The notes: generated by a model from the letters alone, not told the origin. Counted from the stretch's first letter, positions 16,697 through 26,860 are shown. The stretch: 64,000 nt of DNA from Halobaculum sp. CBA1158 (GCF_021431925.1 NZ_CP090371.1:1550001-1614000), one strand, 5' to 3'. Made by a program: numbers and translations.

Positions 16697-17086
16697 ATGG
16701 ATCTCGACGACCTGCCGGCCCCCGGGAGCGTCATCACGCACGAACGGACGTTCACGACCGACGAGGTGGCGGCGTTCGCCGAGCTCTCGGGAGACCGCGG
16801 CGAGCACCACGAACGGCCCGACGAGGAGGGCCGACTGCTCGTCCACGGCCTGCTGACGGCGACGCTCCCGACGAAGATCGGCGGCGACCTCGACGTGCTC
16901 GCACGGACGATGGAGTTCGACTTCCACCGCCCCGTCTACACCGGCCAGCGGATCGTCTGTGAGGTCACCGTCGAAGCGGTCGACCGCGACGGCGACCGCG
17001 CGACCGTCGAAGCCGACATCGCCTGTCACCGCGACGGCGACGAGGTCGTCCTCACCGGGGCATTCGAGGGAGTCGTGTTGGGGTGA
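16697..17086 (+). CDS. MaoC-like hot-dog-fold protein
   Basis: The 129-residue protein has a hot-dog fold signature of the MaoC/acyl dehydratase group. The hydratase motif region reads FAELSGDRGEHHERPDEEGR followed by LLVHGLLTATLPTKIGG, the usual helix. The canonical active site is GD-x-N-x(2)-H-x-D; here Asp and His are present but Asn and the final Asp are changed, so hydratase activity is uncertain and thioester binding more likely. The C-terminal half (FHRPVYTGQRIVCEVTVEAV) is typical of the fold. It could act on acyl-CoA thioesters. Confidence 0.8.
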   Translation: MDLDDLPAPGSVITHERTFTTDEVAAFAELSGDRGEHHERPDEEGRLLVHGLLTATLPTKIGGDLDVLARTMEFDFHRPVYTGQRIVCEVTVEAVDRDGDRATVEADIACHRDGDEVVLTGAFEGVVLG

Positions 17087-17215
17087 GGCGGCCGTCCGGT
17101 CGGCCGGCCCCCCAGCGCACGCGGCGAAACGACAGTCTCGCACGGCTCGCACCGGCCCGGTGACGCAGGCGTCACCGACGCGCGCTTTGAAGCGTCCGGA
17201 CGCCGTCGGTCCGGC

Positions 17216-17410
17216 ATGGCCTGTCCGCACCTGGAGTACCGCGAGTCCGACGGCGACCGCGAGTTCGACACGGCGCGCGCGTTCTGCACGGTCGCCGAGG
17301 AGTTCGTCCAGCCGGTCCACGCCGACATCTGCACAGAGCGCTACGGTCTCGATCCGGAGACGGACTGTGAGATATTCCGCGAGCACGCCGGGCTGGAGTG
17401 GGACGAATGA
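17216..17410 (+). CDS. Small four-cysteine protein coupled to the BKACE gene
   Basis: The 64-residue protein contains Cys at positions 3, 24, 39 and about 51, with His5 in ACPHLEYRES and a His near HADIC. This spacing could hold a metal ion or Fe-S centre. The stop codon overlaps the next start by four bases (ATGA at 17407-17410), giving tight translational coupling to the beta-keto acid cleavage enzyme, which is itself zinc-dependent. A role as an accessory factor is only an inference from this arrangement. I do not recognise a named family. Confidence 0.7.
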   Translation: MACPHLEYRESDGDREFDTARAFCTVAEEFVQPVHADICTERYGLDPETDCEIFREHAGLEWDE

Positions 17411-18252
17411 CGTACGAGGAGTACCTTGACGGCAAGCCCGTCGTCATCACCGCGGCGCTCACCGGTGGGATCCAGGGGAAGGAGGCCCACCCCGATCTCC
17501 CCGAGACGCCCGAGGAGATCGCCGAGGCGGCCGCCGCCGTCGAGGCGGCCGGCGCGGCCGTCGTCCACCTCCACGCGCGCCGCGACAACGGCGAGCGGGC
17601 GTTCTCGACCGAGCGATTTCAAGCGGTGACCGACGCCGTGCGCGAGGCGACCGACGACATCGTGATCCAGCACTCGACGGGCGGCACCGCGGCCCCGGAC
17701 GCGCTGCGCGCGGAGCCGCTTCGCACAGACCCCGCCCCGGAGATGGCGAGCCTCGACATGGGCCCGATGAACCGCGGGCGACGCCTCACGAGTGAGAACA
17801 CCCGCGACACGATCGACGGGCTCCACGCCGAGATGCGCGAGCGGGGGATCAAACCGGAGTTGGAGGTGTTCAACAACGGCCACCTCAACGAGGCGTTCCG
17901 CATCGTCGACGACCTCGCGGACCCGCCGTACCTCAACCTCATCTTCGGCCCGGGGACGCTCTCGCCGCCGTCGCCCGCGAACCTCCAGCGGATGGTCGAC
18001 CAGCTCCCCGACCGCGCGGAGTTCAACGTCATCGGCTTCGGCCCCCACCAACTCCCGCTGACGACGCAGGCGATGATCCTCGGGGGACACGTTCGGGTCG
18101 GCCTGGAGGACAACAGCTACCTCCGGAAGAGAGAACTGGCGACGAACGAGGCGCTCGTCGCGCGAGCCGCCCGGATCGCGGAGGAGTTGGACCGGCCGGT
18201 CGCGACCCCGTCGACGGCGCGGGAGTTGCTGGGCGTCGAGTCTCGACGGTAA
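17407..18252 (+). CDS. BKACE-family beta-keto acid cleavage enzyme (DUF849)
   Basis: The 281-residue protein is a zinc TIM barrel of the BKACE family. Family members condense a beta-keto acid with acetyl-CoA and release acetoacetate plus a new CoA ester; the first described was the lysine-fermentation enzyme Kce. The zinc-binding motif is VVHLHAR (His54, His56), and the conserved Glu lies in VRVGLEDN near the C-terminus. Other family motifs are TAALTGG, QHSTGG and EVFNNGHL. The length is normal. Substrate range in this large family is broad, so the true keto acid is unknown. The amidase downstream begins 105 bases later. Confidence 0.92.
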   Translation: MTYEEYLDGKPVVITAALTGGIQGKEAHPDLPETPEEIAEAAAAVEAAGAAVVHLHARRDNGERAFSTERFQAVTDAVREATDDIVIQHSTGGTAAPDALRAEPLRTDPAPEMASLDMGPMNRGRRLTSENTRDTIDGLHAEMRERGIKPELEVFNNGHLNEAFRIVDDLADPPYLNLIFGPGTLSPPSPANLQRMVDQLPDRAEFNVIGFGPHQLPLTTQAMILGGHVRVGLEDNSYLRKRELATNEALVARAARIAEELDRPVATPSTARELLGVESRR

Positions 18253-18357
18253 CGGGGATCGAGGCCCGGCGAGACGAGCCACGCGACTGGACCGGGTCGA
18301 GACGGTGTCCGGGCGGTCCGCCAGAACATCTAACCACGCACGGTCGAAGGACCGCCC

Positions 18358-19815
18358 ATGAGCGAGGAGACGCCGACGGACCCGCGAGCGGCGGCGCGGC
18401 GACACGCCGAGCGGGTGCGGGCGCTCTCGGGCGACGACACCGACCCCGCGTTCCCGTCGGCGCGGCCGGTCGAGCGCCGCGACCCGTACGATGCGTTCGC
18501 GACGCCCGCGACCGCCCCGACGGCCGCGGGCGTCGACGGCGAGCTCGGCGATCTCCGCGTCGCCACGAAGGACAACGTCGCCGTCGGGGGGCTGACCCAC
18601 AGCGCGGGGACGGGGGACCTCCGGTGGAGCCCCGAGGTCGACGCGACCGTGGTCGAGCGCCTCCGCGCCGCCGGCGCGGAGTTCGTCGGCACGACCCGGA
18701 TGGACGCGCTCGCGCTCGGCGTCACCGGCGAGGCGTGTCGGGCGGGCCCCACCGCAAACCCCGTCGCCGACGGCCGCGTTCCCGGGGGATCCTCGAGCGG
18801 GTCTGCGGCGGCCGTCGCCGGCGACCTCGCGGACGCGGCGATCGGCACCGACACCGGCGGGAGCGTCCGCGTCCCGGCGGCGTTCTGCGGCGTCGTCGGC
18901 GTGAAGCCCACCTACGACCGCGTCCCCCGGACGAGGGTGTTGGACCTCGCGCCCACCCTCGACCACGTCGGCGTGCTCGCGCGGGACGTGGCGACGGCGG
19001 CGCGGACGCTCGACGTCGTCTCCGGCGGGGATCCGTTGCGGCCCAGCACGGCCCCCGCCGAGCCGACGGACGCCAGCGCCGCGCTGACGCGGGCACCGAG
19101 TCGCCTCCGCGTCGGCGTCCTCGAGCCGTTCGTCGACGCGGCCGAGCGCCGCGTCGCCGTCGCCTTCGAGGAGGCGATGGCGGCGCTCGCGACCCGCGAG
19201 GGCGTCGTCGTCGAGCGACTGCCGTTCCCCGAACACGACGGCGCTGAGGCCGTGAACCAACTGCACACGCTCGCGGAGTTCGGCGCGCTCCTCGGGGCGG
19301 ACGCTCGACGGAACGGCGAGGGTCGTGACCCGACGATGGTGCCGCAGCTCCCGGCTGATATCGGGAGTCTCGACGTTCCCGACAGGGTCGAGCGACTGGC
19401 GGCGACCGGGCGGGAACTTGCCCGCGACCGGAACAGCGCCCGCGACCGAGACAGCACCCGCGACGGCGACGAGACGGATCACCCCGGCGATGCGTACGCC
19501 GACGCGTGGGACGCCAGACGGCGACTCGTCCGTCGGACGCAGGCGTGTCTCGACCGCGTGGACGTGCTCGCGACGCCGACGACGCCGACGACCGCGCCCG
19601 AGTACGGCGCGGTCGGCGACGGGTCGGAGGCGACGGTGTCGCCGGGCCGAGTGCTCGCGAACACGGCGGCGTTCAACTGCACCGGCAACCCCGCCGTTTC
19701 CGTGCCGTGCGGCGAGGCCGGCGGACTGCCGGTCGGCCTCCAGGTTGTCGCCCCGCTGGGGCGCGACGAGCGAGCGCTCCGGGTCGCCGCCGAGATCGAG
19801 TCGCTGACGGAGTAA
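18358..19815 (+). CDS. Amidase-signature family enzyme
   Basis: The 485-residue protein has the amidase signature: a Ser-cisSer-Lys catalytic triad at Lys71 (VATKDN), Ser145 (PGGSSSGSAAAVA) and Ser169 (GTDTGGSVRVPAAFCGVVG). The 24-residue spacing between the two serines is that of known amidases and GatA. It is probably a free-standing amidase and not GatA, since no gatB or gatC lies nearby. The region around residues 355-375 is a low-complexity Arg/Asp/Thr insertion (ARDRNSARDRDSTRDGD) caused by short repeats. The substrate is unknown. Confidence 0.88.
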   Translation: MSEETPTDPRAAARRHAERVRALSGDDTDPAFPSARPVERRDPYDAFATPATAPTAAGVDGELGDLRVATKDNVAVGGLTHSAGTGDLRWSPEVDATVVERLRAAGAEFVGTTRMDALALGVTGEACRAGPTANPVADGRVPGGSSSGSAAAVAGDLADAAIGTDTGGSVRVPAAFCGVVGVKPTYDRVPRTRVLDLAPTLDHVGVLARDVATAARTLDVVSGGDPLRPSTAPAEPTDASAALTRAPSRLRVGVLEPFVDAAERRVAVAFEEAMAALATREGVVVERLPFPEHDGAEAVNQLHTLAEFGALLGADARRNGEGRDPTMVPQLPADIGSLDVPDRVERLAATGRELARDRNSARDRDSTRDGDETDHPGDAYADAWDARRRLVRRTQACLDRVDVLATPTTPTTAPEYGAVGDGSEATVSPGRVLANTAAFNCTGNPAVSVPCGEAGGLPVGLQVVAPLGRDERALRVAAEIESLTE

Positions 19816-19873
19816 CCATCGAAGCGTTCAGGTGTCAGCTTTCGCTTTCGACCTCCCCGAACGTCGGTTCCGC

Positions 19874-20365
19874 TCACCCGAGCACGAACACGTACGCGAG
19901 AAACGCTGCGAGCATCGACAGCGTCAGCGCCAACTGCGCCGCCGAGGAGGCGAGCATCCCCGCTACCGTCCACGCGGCCATCCGGGCGGCCGTCGCGGGC
20001 TCTTTCCCGGCGCGAAGCTCCATCCCGAGAACGACGCCGGCGGTGCCGACCAGGATGCCCAGCGGTCCGAGGACGAACAACAGCACGAGCGATGCGACCG
20101 CCGCAAGCGCCGCCGTCGTCGTCGACGCGCCGCCGGCCTTCGAGGCGACGGCCCCGCCGAACTGCTCGATCAGGGCCGCGACCGCGCCGACGACGGTGAA
20201 GCCGACGAGCGCCAGCGCGCCGATTCGGCCGCTCCCGGCGAAGTGATACGCGTAGACGCCGGCGAGCGACAGCAGTCCAGAGGGGAGCAGCGGGAGGACG
20301 CTCCCGGCGACGCCGGCGACGAGGAGGGCGACGGCAAGGGCGGTGACCGGGTCGAGTGCGACCAT
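19874..20365 (-). CDS. DUF456 family membrane protein
   Basis: The 163-residue protein is almost entirely hydrophobic, with four or five membrane helices and the Gly/Pro-rich hairpins typical of DUF456 (LVAGVAGSVLPLLPSGLLSL near the start, VLGPLGILVGTAGVVLGMEL later). The tandem glycine-zipper-like segments are characteristic. Function is unknown. The ATG at 20365 gives a natural hydrophobic N-terminus (MVALDPVTALAVALLVAG); the open frame continues to 20818 antisense to TmcA, which is chance. Confidence 0.85.
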   Translation of the reverse strand: MVALDPVTALAVALLVAGVAGSVLPLLPSGLLSLAGVYAYHFAGSGRIGALALVGFTVVGAVAALIEQFGGAVASKAGGASTTTAALAAVASLVLLFVLGPLGILVGTAGVVLGMELRAGKEPATAARMAAWTVAGMLASSAAQLALTLSMLAAFLAYVFVLG

Positions 20366-20472
20366 GTTCGTCGGTGGGTCGCCGAGGGTGATAACTCCCG
20401 GCGACCCTGCTGATGGCCCTCTCGGCCGCCGGTCGGGGACCGAGCGGGGACCGGCCTTCGAGTCCGGTTCCG

Positions 20473-22905
20473 CTACTCGAACCGCTCGCGCTCGGCGGCC
20501 GCGGCGTCGCCGCCGTAGCGCTCGACCAGCGGTCGAAGCGCCCGCCCGAACGCGCGCATGCACTCGGCGGGGGAGACGTAGTCGAGTTCCTCCGCCACCT
20601 CGTCCCACGGGCGGGCCTGGAGCGCCCGATCCACCAACAGGCGCTCCTCGGTGGGCGAGAGGTCGCTCCCGTCGCCGGCCCGGTCGACCGCGTCCGCGAC
20701 CTCGTCGGCTCCGTCGGGGACGCGGTCGAGCAGGTGTGCGAGGGCGAGTCGGCGGATCGGGCGCGGGGCCGTGTCGGCGAGCCCCGGCCCGTGGGCGGCC
20801 GCGACGGCGACGCGCCACTCGTAGGCCGAGCAGTCGACGGCGGGCGCGCCGTCCGCGTCGCAGGCGGCGAGCGCGGCGCGGACCACGTCGGGGTCGAGGT
20901 CCCGGAGGGAGTCGGGGAGGACGCCGACGATCCGTTCGCGGAACCAGCGGGCGTGTCTCTCGGCCAGCGCGCGGCCCGCCTCGGCGGTCGGCCGGAGCAT
21001 GACCGCCGAGTGCTCGCCGCTGGCGTCGTTGCGGGTGGTCGCGAGGTGGACCGTCCGGTAGCCCGCGGCGGCCCAGAAGTCGAGCAGGCCGGGCGTCGCG
21101 CCGAACGCCGTCGAGAGGTAGTCCACGTCGCGAGGGCGGTCGTCGGCGACGTCGGCGAGGAGCCGCGAGCCGAGCCCTCGGCGACGAACCGCCGGGTGGG
21201 TCGCGATCCGCATCACGCGACGGCCGGTCGGAGCCGCCCCGTCGGGGTCCCGCAGTTGGCTGGTGAGCACGTCGGGCACCATGTTTCCGCGGACGCGCTC
21301 CCCCTCGTAGATCGCCTCGCGGGTGGCGGGGTCGAGGCCGCCCTCGCGCGCGAGCAGCGCCACCGAGACGACGTGCCCGTCGTGGGTCAGCGCCCGGACC
21401 GAGAGGTTCGGCGCGTCCAGCAGGCGCGCGAGGTCGTTCGGCTCGGTCCGGTAGTGTGCGAGCACGAGGAGGCCGAACGCCTCGCCGAGGAGGTGCTCGT
21501 CGGCCAGCAGGTCGTCCGGGTCCAACGCGCGGGACTCGACTGTCTCCGTGGTCGCGTCCGCGACCGCGGCGTCGACGGCGGGCCGGGCGTCGAGCGCGAG
21601 CGCGCGGAACGACCAGCCCTCGACGGGGTCCCCGCGGGCGTACCGGATCGGGTCGTCCATCCGGACGTCGGTCACCCGCCGGTCGGACGAATCGAGTCGG
21701 TCGCGAAATCGCACGGAGAAGCCCCGTCCAGCGCCCTCGTAGCCGTGGACGGTCGTGACGAACGCCGCGGCGGGCGCGTCCAGCAGGTCGGCGAGCAGCC
21801 GAACCGGGAGCGCGGCCGCCTCGTCCGCGACGACGGCGTCGGCGTCGCCGGCGGCCGCCGCCGCCTCCGCGGGCGGGAGATAGCGGATCCGACCGCTCCC
21901 GACTCCACCCTCGCCCCCGCCGTCCGCGAGTTCGATCCGTCGCTCTTCGTCGACCGCCAGCGTCGCGTCGAGGGCGGAAAGTAGTGCCCTGGCGCGCTCG
22001 AACAGCGCCGACGCCCCGGCGACGGACGGAGCGGTGACGAGCACGTCCCGTCCCTCCGCCGCCAGCGACGCCGCCGACAGCCCCGCGGCGCTGGATTTCC
22101 CCCGGCCGCGGTCGGCCTCGACGACGACCGCCGACCCCGGCTCACGGAGTCGCTCGAGCGACGACACCGCGCGCGACTGGTCGCGGGTGAGACACGACTC
22201 GTAGGCCGCCGCCGGGAACGTCGCGTCCGGCGGGACCGTCGGCTCGGGGGTCGGCGGGGGGGAATCGGTGCCGGTGAGTCCGTCGCGCTCGACGGTCGCG
22301 TCCGCGGTGGCGTCGCCGTCGCCGTCGCTGTCGCCGTTCGCCCCGCCGTCGACCCCGTCGCCGTCGGTCTCGTCAGCGTCGGAATCGCCGTCGGCGCGAG
22401 GCCCGCCCTCGCCGCCCACGTCGACGACGGCGACGCCCGGATGGCTGCGGAGCGTCCCGACCAGCCGGGTCCGGAACCGGCCGGAGACGTCGTCGAGACC
22501 GAACGGCGGGACGGCCAGCGACTCGTCGAACTCGTCGCGGCGATCGGGCCACTTGTCGAGCGGCGGTGCGAGGAGCACGTACAGGCCGCCGCCGTCGACC
22601 GCGCCGACCGACTGCCCGATCGCGTTGGGCGAGAACTCCGCGAACGCGTCGAGTATCACAGCCTCCCGGGTGGTGCCGAGCAGTCGCCGGGCGTGCTTCG
22701 GGCGGTGGCGGTCGAACCTGAACCCCTCGCGCGTCGAGAGGATCGCGGCGTCGTCGTCGTCGATACCGGCGGCCTCGACCGCCGTGAACGCGGCGTCGAG
22801 ACAGGCGTCTCGGTCTCCGTGGAGCACGAGCAGGCGTCGCTGGTTCGTCCAGCGCGCCTCCGCCCGAAGGTCCGCCGAGAGCGTCGCGATCGCGTCGCGT
22901 GTCAC
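20473..22905 (-). CDS. tmcA: tRNA(Met) cytidine acetyltransferase TmcA
   Basis: The 810-residue protein has the TmcA/Nat10 order: an N-terminal DUF1726 domain (about 1-160), a RecA-like helicase module with Walker A GRGKSS near 267-272 and [14 protein letters not shown] as Walker B, and a GNAT acetyltransferase domain ([20 protein letters not shown]). A C-terminal tRNA-binding domain follows. It makes N4-acetylcytidine, in bacteria at the tRNA-Met wobble position; in some archaea relatives act on many RNAs. A roughly 65-residue Asp/Gly-rich linker (163-230) is inserted between domains, probably a halophilic spacer. The start is GTG at 22905. Confidence 0.95.
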   Translation of the reverse strand: MTRDAIATLSADLRAEARWTNQRRLLVLHGDRDACLDAAFTAVEAAGIDDDDAAILSTREGFRFDRHRPKHARRLLGTTREAVILDAFAEFSPNAIGQSVGAVDGGGLYVLLAPPLDKWPDRRDEFDESLAVPPFGLDDVSGRFRTRLVGTLRSHPGVAVVDVGGEGGPRADGDSDADETDGDGVDGGANGDSDGDGDATADATVERDGLTGTDSPPPTPEPTVPPDATFPAAAYESCLTRDQSRAVSSLERLREPGSAVVVEADRGRGKSSAAGLSAASLAAEGRDVLVTAPSVAGASALFERARALLSALDATLAVDEERRIELADGGGEGGVGSGRIRYLPPAEAAAAAGDADAVVADEAAALPVRLLADLLDAPAAAFVTTVHGYEGAGRGFSVRFRDRLDSSDRRVTDVRMDDPIRYARGDPVEGWSFRALALDARPAVDAAVADATTETVESRALDPDDLLADEHLLGEAFGLLVLAHYRTEPNDLARLLDAPNLSVRALTHDGHVVSVALLAREGGLDPATREAIYEGERVRGNMVPDVLTSQLRDPDGAAPTGRRVMRIATHPAVRRRGLGSRLLADVADDRPRDVDYLSTAFGATPGLLDFWAAAGYRTVHLATTRNDASGEHSAVMLRPTAEAGRALAERHARWFRERIVGVLPDSLRDLDPDVVRAALAACDADGAPAVDCSAYEWRVAVAAAHGPGLADTAPRPIRRLALAHLLDRVPDGADEVADAVDRAGDGSDLSPTEERLLVDRALQARPWDEVAEELDYVSPAECMRAFGRALRPLVERYGGDAAAAERERFE

Positions 22906-23020
22906 GCCCGACGATGGGTCGGCCGGGGGCTTGCGCGTTTCGACCGGGCGGCGGAGCGCGTCGGGACCTCCCGGCGTCCGACACCGTCAGCCTCTCGGCG
23001 CGTCGGGCGGTCGAGACCGT

Positions 23021-23668
23021 ATGGAACCGGTCGATCTCACGCGCCGCCTCGAACCCGGAATGCCCGTCTATCCGGGCGATCCCGGCGTCTCGGCGGAGCC
23101 CAGCGCGACGATGGACGAGGAGGGGTACCGCGTCACCGGCCTGTCGTTCACGACCCACGTCGGCACGCACGTCGACGCGCCGGCGCACATGGAACCCGAG
23201 GGGGCGACGCTCGACGAGTACGGGATCGCCGACTTCCGGTTCGACGCGCGTCTCGTGGACCTCGCGGACGGCGACGGACTCGAGCGGCGCGAGCCGATCA
23301 CGCCCGCGATGCTCCCCGACGACGCCGGCGACGCCGACCTGCTCGCGATCCGGACCGGGTGGGGCGACTACTGGGGCGACGAGCGGTACTTCGATCACCC
23401 CTACCTGCCCCCGGCGGCGGCCCGACACGTCGCCGACCTCGGCTGTGCCGTGGGCCTGGACGCGATCAATCCCGATCCGACGCCCACACCACGGGCGAGC
23501 GACGACGAACCGGAGGGCGTCCCCGCCCACCACGAACTGCTCGGGGCGGGGCGGTTCATCGTGGAGAACCTCGCCCTCGGCGGCGACCTCCCCGAGCGCT
23601 TCACGCTACGGGCGTACCCCCTCCGAGTCGACGCCGACGGCGCGCCGGTTCGGGCGGTCGCCGAGTAG
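23021..23668 (+). CDS. Cyclase-family metal hydrolase (kynurenine formamidase-like)
   Basis: The 215-residue protein has the swivelling beta/alpha fold of the cyclase family with the metal-binding signature [11 protein letters not shown] (His46, His50, Asp52, His56). It starts with the conserved pattern [17 protein letters not shown]. Family members hydrolyse cyclic or N-formyl amides, for example N-formylkynurenine, or isatin. No tryptophan-degradation genes are nearby, so the substrate is unassigned. It ends before the ribosomal L7Ae promoter region and appears monocistronic. Confidence 0.88.
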   Translation: MEPVDLTRRLEPGMPVYPGDPGVSAEPSATMDEEGYRVTGLSFTTHVGTHVDAPAHMEPEGATLDEYGIADFRFDARLVDLADGDGLERREPITPAMLPDDAGDADLLAIRTGWGDYWGDERYFDHPYLPPAAARHVADLGCAVGLDAINPDPTPTPRASDDEPEGVPAHHELLGAGRFIVENLALGGDLPERFTLRAYPLRVDADGAPVRAVAE

Positions 23669-23768
23669 TTTCGAGGACGGACTGAATCGGCGCGAGGCCG
23701 TCACGTCCCTCGATTCGATCGTGGCGTGCCGTGATGAGAGCCCACACGGGCGCGAAGCATTGAACACG

Positions 23769-23775
23769 TTTATAC
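23769..23775 (+). promoter_or_regulatory. TATA box of the L7Ae-S28e-L24e-ndk operon
   Basis: TTTATAC is the most AT-rich heptamer in the 220-bp gap before L7Ae and matches a haloarchaeal box A. Transcription would start near 23797-23800, leaving a 5' leader of about 90 bases, which is unusual among the leaderless genes of this window. The leader contains the palindrome GGGTC-GT-GACCC. Confidence 0.7.
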
Positions 23776-23888
23776 GGCCATCCCGATTACCCGTGCAGTA
23801 CGACCTGCTCGGGGTCGTGACCCGCTCCGTCGTCAGGGACTTACGACCGGCGGAGGTGTCGAGCCACCGAGCGGGAAGCCACACAACA

Positions 23889-24251
23889 ATGTCAGTCTAC
23901 GTCGACTACGAGACTCCCGCGGACCTCGCGGAACGAAGCCTCGACGCGCTCGAGGTCGCCCGCGACACCGGTATCGTGAAGAAAGGAACCAACGAGACGA
24001 CCAAGGCCGTCGAGCGCGGCAACGCCGACCTCGTGTACATCGCCGAGGACGTCGAGCCCGAAGAGATCGTCATGCACCTCCCCGAGCTGTGCGAGGAGAA
24101 GGGCATCGCCTACGTCTTCATCGAGACTCAGGACGACGTCGGCCACGCCGCCGGACTCGAAGTCGGCTCCGCGGCCGCCGCCGTCACCGAGACGGGCGAC
24201 GCCGAGGAGGACATCGAGGACATCGCCGGCAAGGTCGAGGAACTGCGGTAA
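23889..24251 (+). CDS. rpl7ae: Ribosomal protein L7Ae (eL8), kink-turn binder
   Basis: The 120-residue protein is a standard archaeal L7Ae. It contains [20 protein letters not shown], which contacts kink-turn RNA, and [17 protein letters not shown]. It serves in the large ribosomal subunit, in box C/D and H/ACA guide RNPs and in RNase P. It heads a four-gene operon with S28e, L24e and ndk, with gaps of one to six bases. The long leader is notable because archaeal L7Ae has been reported to repress its own translation through a leader kink-turn; I could not identify a convincing kink-turn by eye. Confidence 0.97.
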   Translation: MSVYVDYETPADLAERSLDALEVARDTGIVKKGTNETTKAVERGNADLVYIAEDVEPEEIVMHLPELCEEKGIAYVFIETQDDVGHAAGLEVGSAAAAVTETGDAEEDIEDIAGKVEELR

Positions 24252-24257
24252 GCCACC

Positions 24258-24482
24258 ATGTCCGCTGAAGAGCAAGAGAGCGGCTCCACGCCCGCCGAGG
24301 TCGTCGAGATCGTCGGCAAGACCGGGATGCACGGCGAGGCCATGCAGGTCAAGTGCCGCATCCAGGAGGGCGAAAACCAGGGCCGCATCATCACGCGGAA
24401 CGTCCTGGGTCCCGTCCGGATGGGGGACATCCTCCAGCTGCGCGAGACTCAGCGCGACGCCGACTCCATCGGAGGTCAGTAA
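24258..24482 (+). CDS. rps28e: Ribosomal protein S28e (eS28)
   Basis: The 74-residue protein has the S28e OB-fold sequence ([39 protein letters not shown]) and the C-terminal ETQRDAD motif. It sits near the mRNA exit region of the small subunit. The N-terminal ten residues ([10 protein letters not shown]) are an acidic halophilic extension. It follows L7Ae after six bases and precedes L24e by four. Confidence 0.97.
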   Translation: MSAEEQESGSTPAEVVEIVGKTGMHGEAMQVKCRIQEGENQGRIITRNVLGPVRMGDILQLRETQRDADSIGGQ

Positions 24483-24486
24483 GCCA

Positions 24487-24663
24487 ATGCCCCAGCAACG
24501 AGACTGCGACTACTGCGGCGCGGACATCGAGCCCGGGACGGGCACGATGTTCGTGAGCGTCGACGGCAGCGTCACGCACTTCTGTTCGGCCAAGTGCGAG
24601 AAGAACGCGGACCTGGGTCGCGAGGCGCGCGACCTCGACTGGACTGCGGAGGGTCGCGAGTAA
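24487..24663 (+). CDS. rpl24e: Ribosomal protein L24e (eL24), zinc ribbon
   Basis: The 58-residue ORF starts at ATG 24487 and stops with TAA at 24661-24663. It shows the L24e treble-clef zinc finger: Cys7-x2-Cys10 ([15 protein letters not shown]) and Cys33-x3-Cys37 ([15 protein letters not shown]), followed by the typical REARDLDWT ending. It is a large-subunit protein. The ndk start lies one base after its stop, so the two are translationally coupled. It is easily missed because of its size. Confidence 0.96.
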   Translation: MPQQRDCDYCGADIEPGTGTMFVSVDGSVTHFCSAKCEKNADLGREARDLDWTAEGRE

Positions 24664-24664
24664 C

Positions 24665-25135
24665 ATGAGCCACCACGACGAGCGGACGTTCGTGATGGTC
24701 AAACCCGACGGCGTCCAGCGTGGCCTCATCGGAGACGTCGTCTCCCGGTTCGAGGACCGCGGCCTGAAGCTCGTCGGCGCGAAGTTCATGGAGATCGACG
24801 AGGAACTCGCCCACGAGCACTACGGCGAACACGAGGGCAAGCCGTTCTTCGAGGGCCTCGTCGAGTTCATCACCTCCGGTCCCGTCTTCGCGATGGTGTG
24901 GGAAGGCGCAGACGCCACCCGCCAGGTCCGGAAGATGATGGGTCAGACCGACCCCGCCGAGTCCGCCCCGGGTACGATCCGCGGCGACTTCGGCCTGGAC
25001 CTCGGCCACAACGTCATCCACGGCTCCGACCACGAGGACGAGGGCGCGAACGAGCGCGAGATCGCGCTGTTCTTCGACGAGGACGAACTCGTCGACTGGG
25101 ACCTCGACGCGGCCGACTGGGTCTACGAGGACTGA
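24665..25135 (+). CDS. ndk: Nucleoside diphosphate kinase
   Basis: The 156-residue enzyme transfers the gamma phosphate from ATP to nucleoside diphosphates through a phospho-His. The active-site motif NVIHGSD places the catalytic residue at His119. Other family motifs are [15 protein letters not shown] at the start and [12 protein letters not shown] in the middle. The cotranscription with ribosomal proteins L7Ae, S28e and L24e is conserved among archaea. The C-terminus is slightly extended and acidic ([11 protein letters not shown]). Confidence 0.98.
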   Translation: MSHHDERTFVMVKPDGVQRGLIGDVVSRFEDRGLKLVGAKFMEIDEELAHEHYGEHEGKPFFEGLVEFITSGPVFAMVWEGADATRQVRKMMGQTDPAESAPGTIRGDFGLDLGHNVIHGSDHEDEGANEREIALFFDEDELVDWDLDAADWVYED

Positions 25136-25238
25136 TCTTCCCGTCGCCCCCCGGCGATGGGCACCTCCGACGTCCTACCGACGGCCGGTCGAGGTCGCGA
25201 CTTCTTCCGAAACCGTACCGAACGAGCGTCGCCGCCCG

Positions 25239-25751
25239 TCACTCGATCCGTTCTTCGGTCGCCTCGTACCGGTCGATCAGCGCCGCGTAGTGGTCGGCAC
25301 CGACCTGTCCGAGCGACGCCTCATCGGCCGCGTCGAGTTCGGTCGTCACGGTCGCCGGAACGCCGGTCACGAGGGTGTTCGGGGGAACCTCGGTCCCCTC
25401 GGTGACGACCGCGCCGGCACCGACGACGGCGTTCTCGCCGACGTGCGCATCGTCGAGGACCGTCGCGTTCATGCCGACGAGCGCCCCCTCCGCGACGGTC
25501 GCGGCGTGGACGATGGCGTTGTGTCCGACCGTCACCCGCGGCTCGAGGACAGCGTCCTCGTGCAGCACCGCGCCGTCTTGGACGTTCGACTCGCGGCCGA
25601 CTTCGATCCGACCGTAGTCGCCGCGGAGCGTGGCGTTCGGCCAGACGCTCGCGCGCTCAGCGAGCACCACGTCGCCGATAACTACAGCCGTCTCGTCCAC
25701 GCGGGCCGAATCGGCGATCTCCGGCTCCATCCCGTCGAGCGCTCGTATCAT
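25239..25751 (-). CDS. Gamma-class carbonic anhydrase-like protein
   Basis: The 170-residue protein is a left-handed beta helix of hexapeptide repeats, as in gamma carbonic anhydrases. The three zinc-binding histidines can be placed at His64 (QDGAVLHED), His77 and His82 (VGHNAIVH). The motif [17 protein letters not shown] is typical. It probably forms a trimer that interconverts CO2 and bicarbonate, though many homologues have untested activity. I use ATG 25751; the longer frame to 25850 adds a basic stretch unlike the family. Confidence 0.9.
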   Translation of the reverse strand: MIRALDGMEPEIADSARVDETAVVIGDVVLAERASVWPNATLRGDYGRIEVGRESNVQDGAVLHEDAVLEPRVTVGHNAIVHAATVAEGALVGMNATVLDDAHVGENAVVGAGAVVTEGTEVPPNTLVTGVPATVTTELDAADEASLGQVGADHYAALIDRYEATEERIE

Positions 25752-25858
25752 ACCGGTCTCTGCGCGCGTCGATGGTTTCAAACGTCCGGACCAGGTCGGC
25801 CGACGAGACGACCGCACCCAACGACAGCATACAAGCCGGGCGGCGTCCAACCCAGCCC

Positions 25859-26860
25859 ATGGTCACGTTCCTCGCCGGCGGCACCGGCACGCCGAAGTTG
25901 CTGGACGGTGCCGCCGAGGTGTTCGACCCCGAGTCGACGACCGTCGTCGGCAACACCGGCGACGACGTGGTGATCGGCGGCCACCTCGTGTGTCCGGACA
26001 TCGACACCGTCCTCTTTCACGGCGGCGGCGTCCTCGACCGCGAGCGGTGGTGGGGGATCGCCGACGACACGACCGAGACCCACGAGGAACTCGCGCGCCT
26101 CGCCGACGCCGCCGGGCTCGACGGCGGGCCGCGCTACCTCCCGGACGACGCGCAGATATCGGGGAGACGGATCGCCCGCTGGCGACGCTTCTCGGGCGTC
26201 GCGGAGTTCATGGAGATCGGCGACCGCGACCGCGCGGTCCACGTCACGCGCACCTCGCTGCTCGATGAGGGCCACACCCTCACCGAGGTCACGCGCACCC
26301 TCGCGGACGGGTTCGACCTCAATATCGACCTGATCCCGATGAGCGACGACCCCGTCGCTACCGTCGTTCACACCGAGTCGGGGTCGATGCACTTCCAGGA
26401 GTACTGGGTCGCGAACCGGGGCGAGCCCCCCGTCGATGACGTGGAGTTCCGCGGCGGCGACGACGCGAGCGCGACCGACGCCGTCCGCGACGCCCTCCGC
26501 GACGAGGTGGTGATCGGCCCCTCGAACCCCGTCACCAGCATCGGCCCGATGCTCGCCGTCGACGGGATCGCCGACGCGCTGGACGAGACGCCCGTCGTCG
26601 CCGTCTCGCCGTTCGTCGGCGACCGGGTGTTCTCGGGTCCCGCCGCCGACCTCATGCGCGGCGTCGGTCGCGACCCGAGCACGGCCGGCGTCGCCGCGGC
26701 GTACCCGTTCGCCGACGCGTTCGTCCTCGACGACGAGGACCCGACCGACCTGGATCGGCCGGTCGTTCGCACCGACACCCGGATCGACGACGCCGACGAC
26801 GCCGCCCGCGTCGCGCGAGCCTGTCGGGAGGCGCTGGAGTCGCCGGAGGTGGCGACGTGA
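25859..26860 (+). CDS. cofD: 2-phospho-L-lactate transferase CofD (coenzyme F420 synthesis)
   Basis: The 333-residue enzyme joins lactyl- or enolpyruvyl-diphosphoguanosine to 7,8-didemethyl-8-hydroxy-5-deazariboflavin, making F420-0. The start [20 protein letters not shown] contains the nucleotide-binding loop. Other CofD motifs are [33 protein letters not shown] and [16 protein letters not shown] chose ATG 25859 because the family begins with this strand. The stop overlaps the next start by four bases, opening a three- to four-gene cluster with a Dus-like protein, a CitG-like protein and a DUF447 protein. Confidence 0.95.
   Translation: MVTFLAGGTGTPKLLDGAAEVFDPESTTVVGNTGDDVVIGGHLVCPDIDTVLFHGGGVLDRERWWGIADDTTETHEELARLADAAGLDGGPRYLPDDAQISGRRIARWRRFSGVAEFMEIGDRDRAVHVTRTSLLDEGHTLTEVTRTLADGFDLNIDLIPMSDDPVATVVHTESGSMHFQEYWVANRGEPPVDDVEFRGGDDASATDAVRDALRDEVVIGPSNPVTSIGPMLAVDGIADALDETPVVAVSPFVGDRVFSGPAADLMRGVGRDPSTAGVAAAYPFADAFVLDDEDPTDLDRPVVRTDTRIDDADDAARVARACREALESPEVAT

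Noticed and set aside
18358-19815. GatA of the tRNA amidotransferase
   Set aside because: The amidase core fits but no GatB or GatC is nearby and the C-terminal part is not GatA-like.
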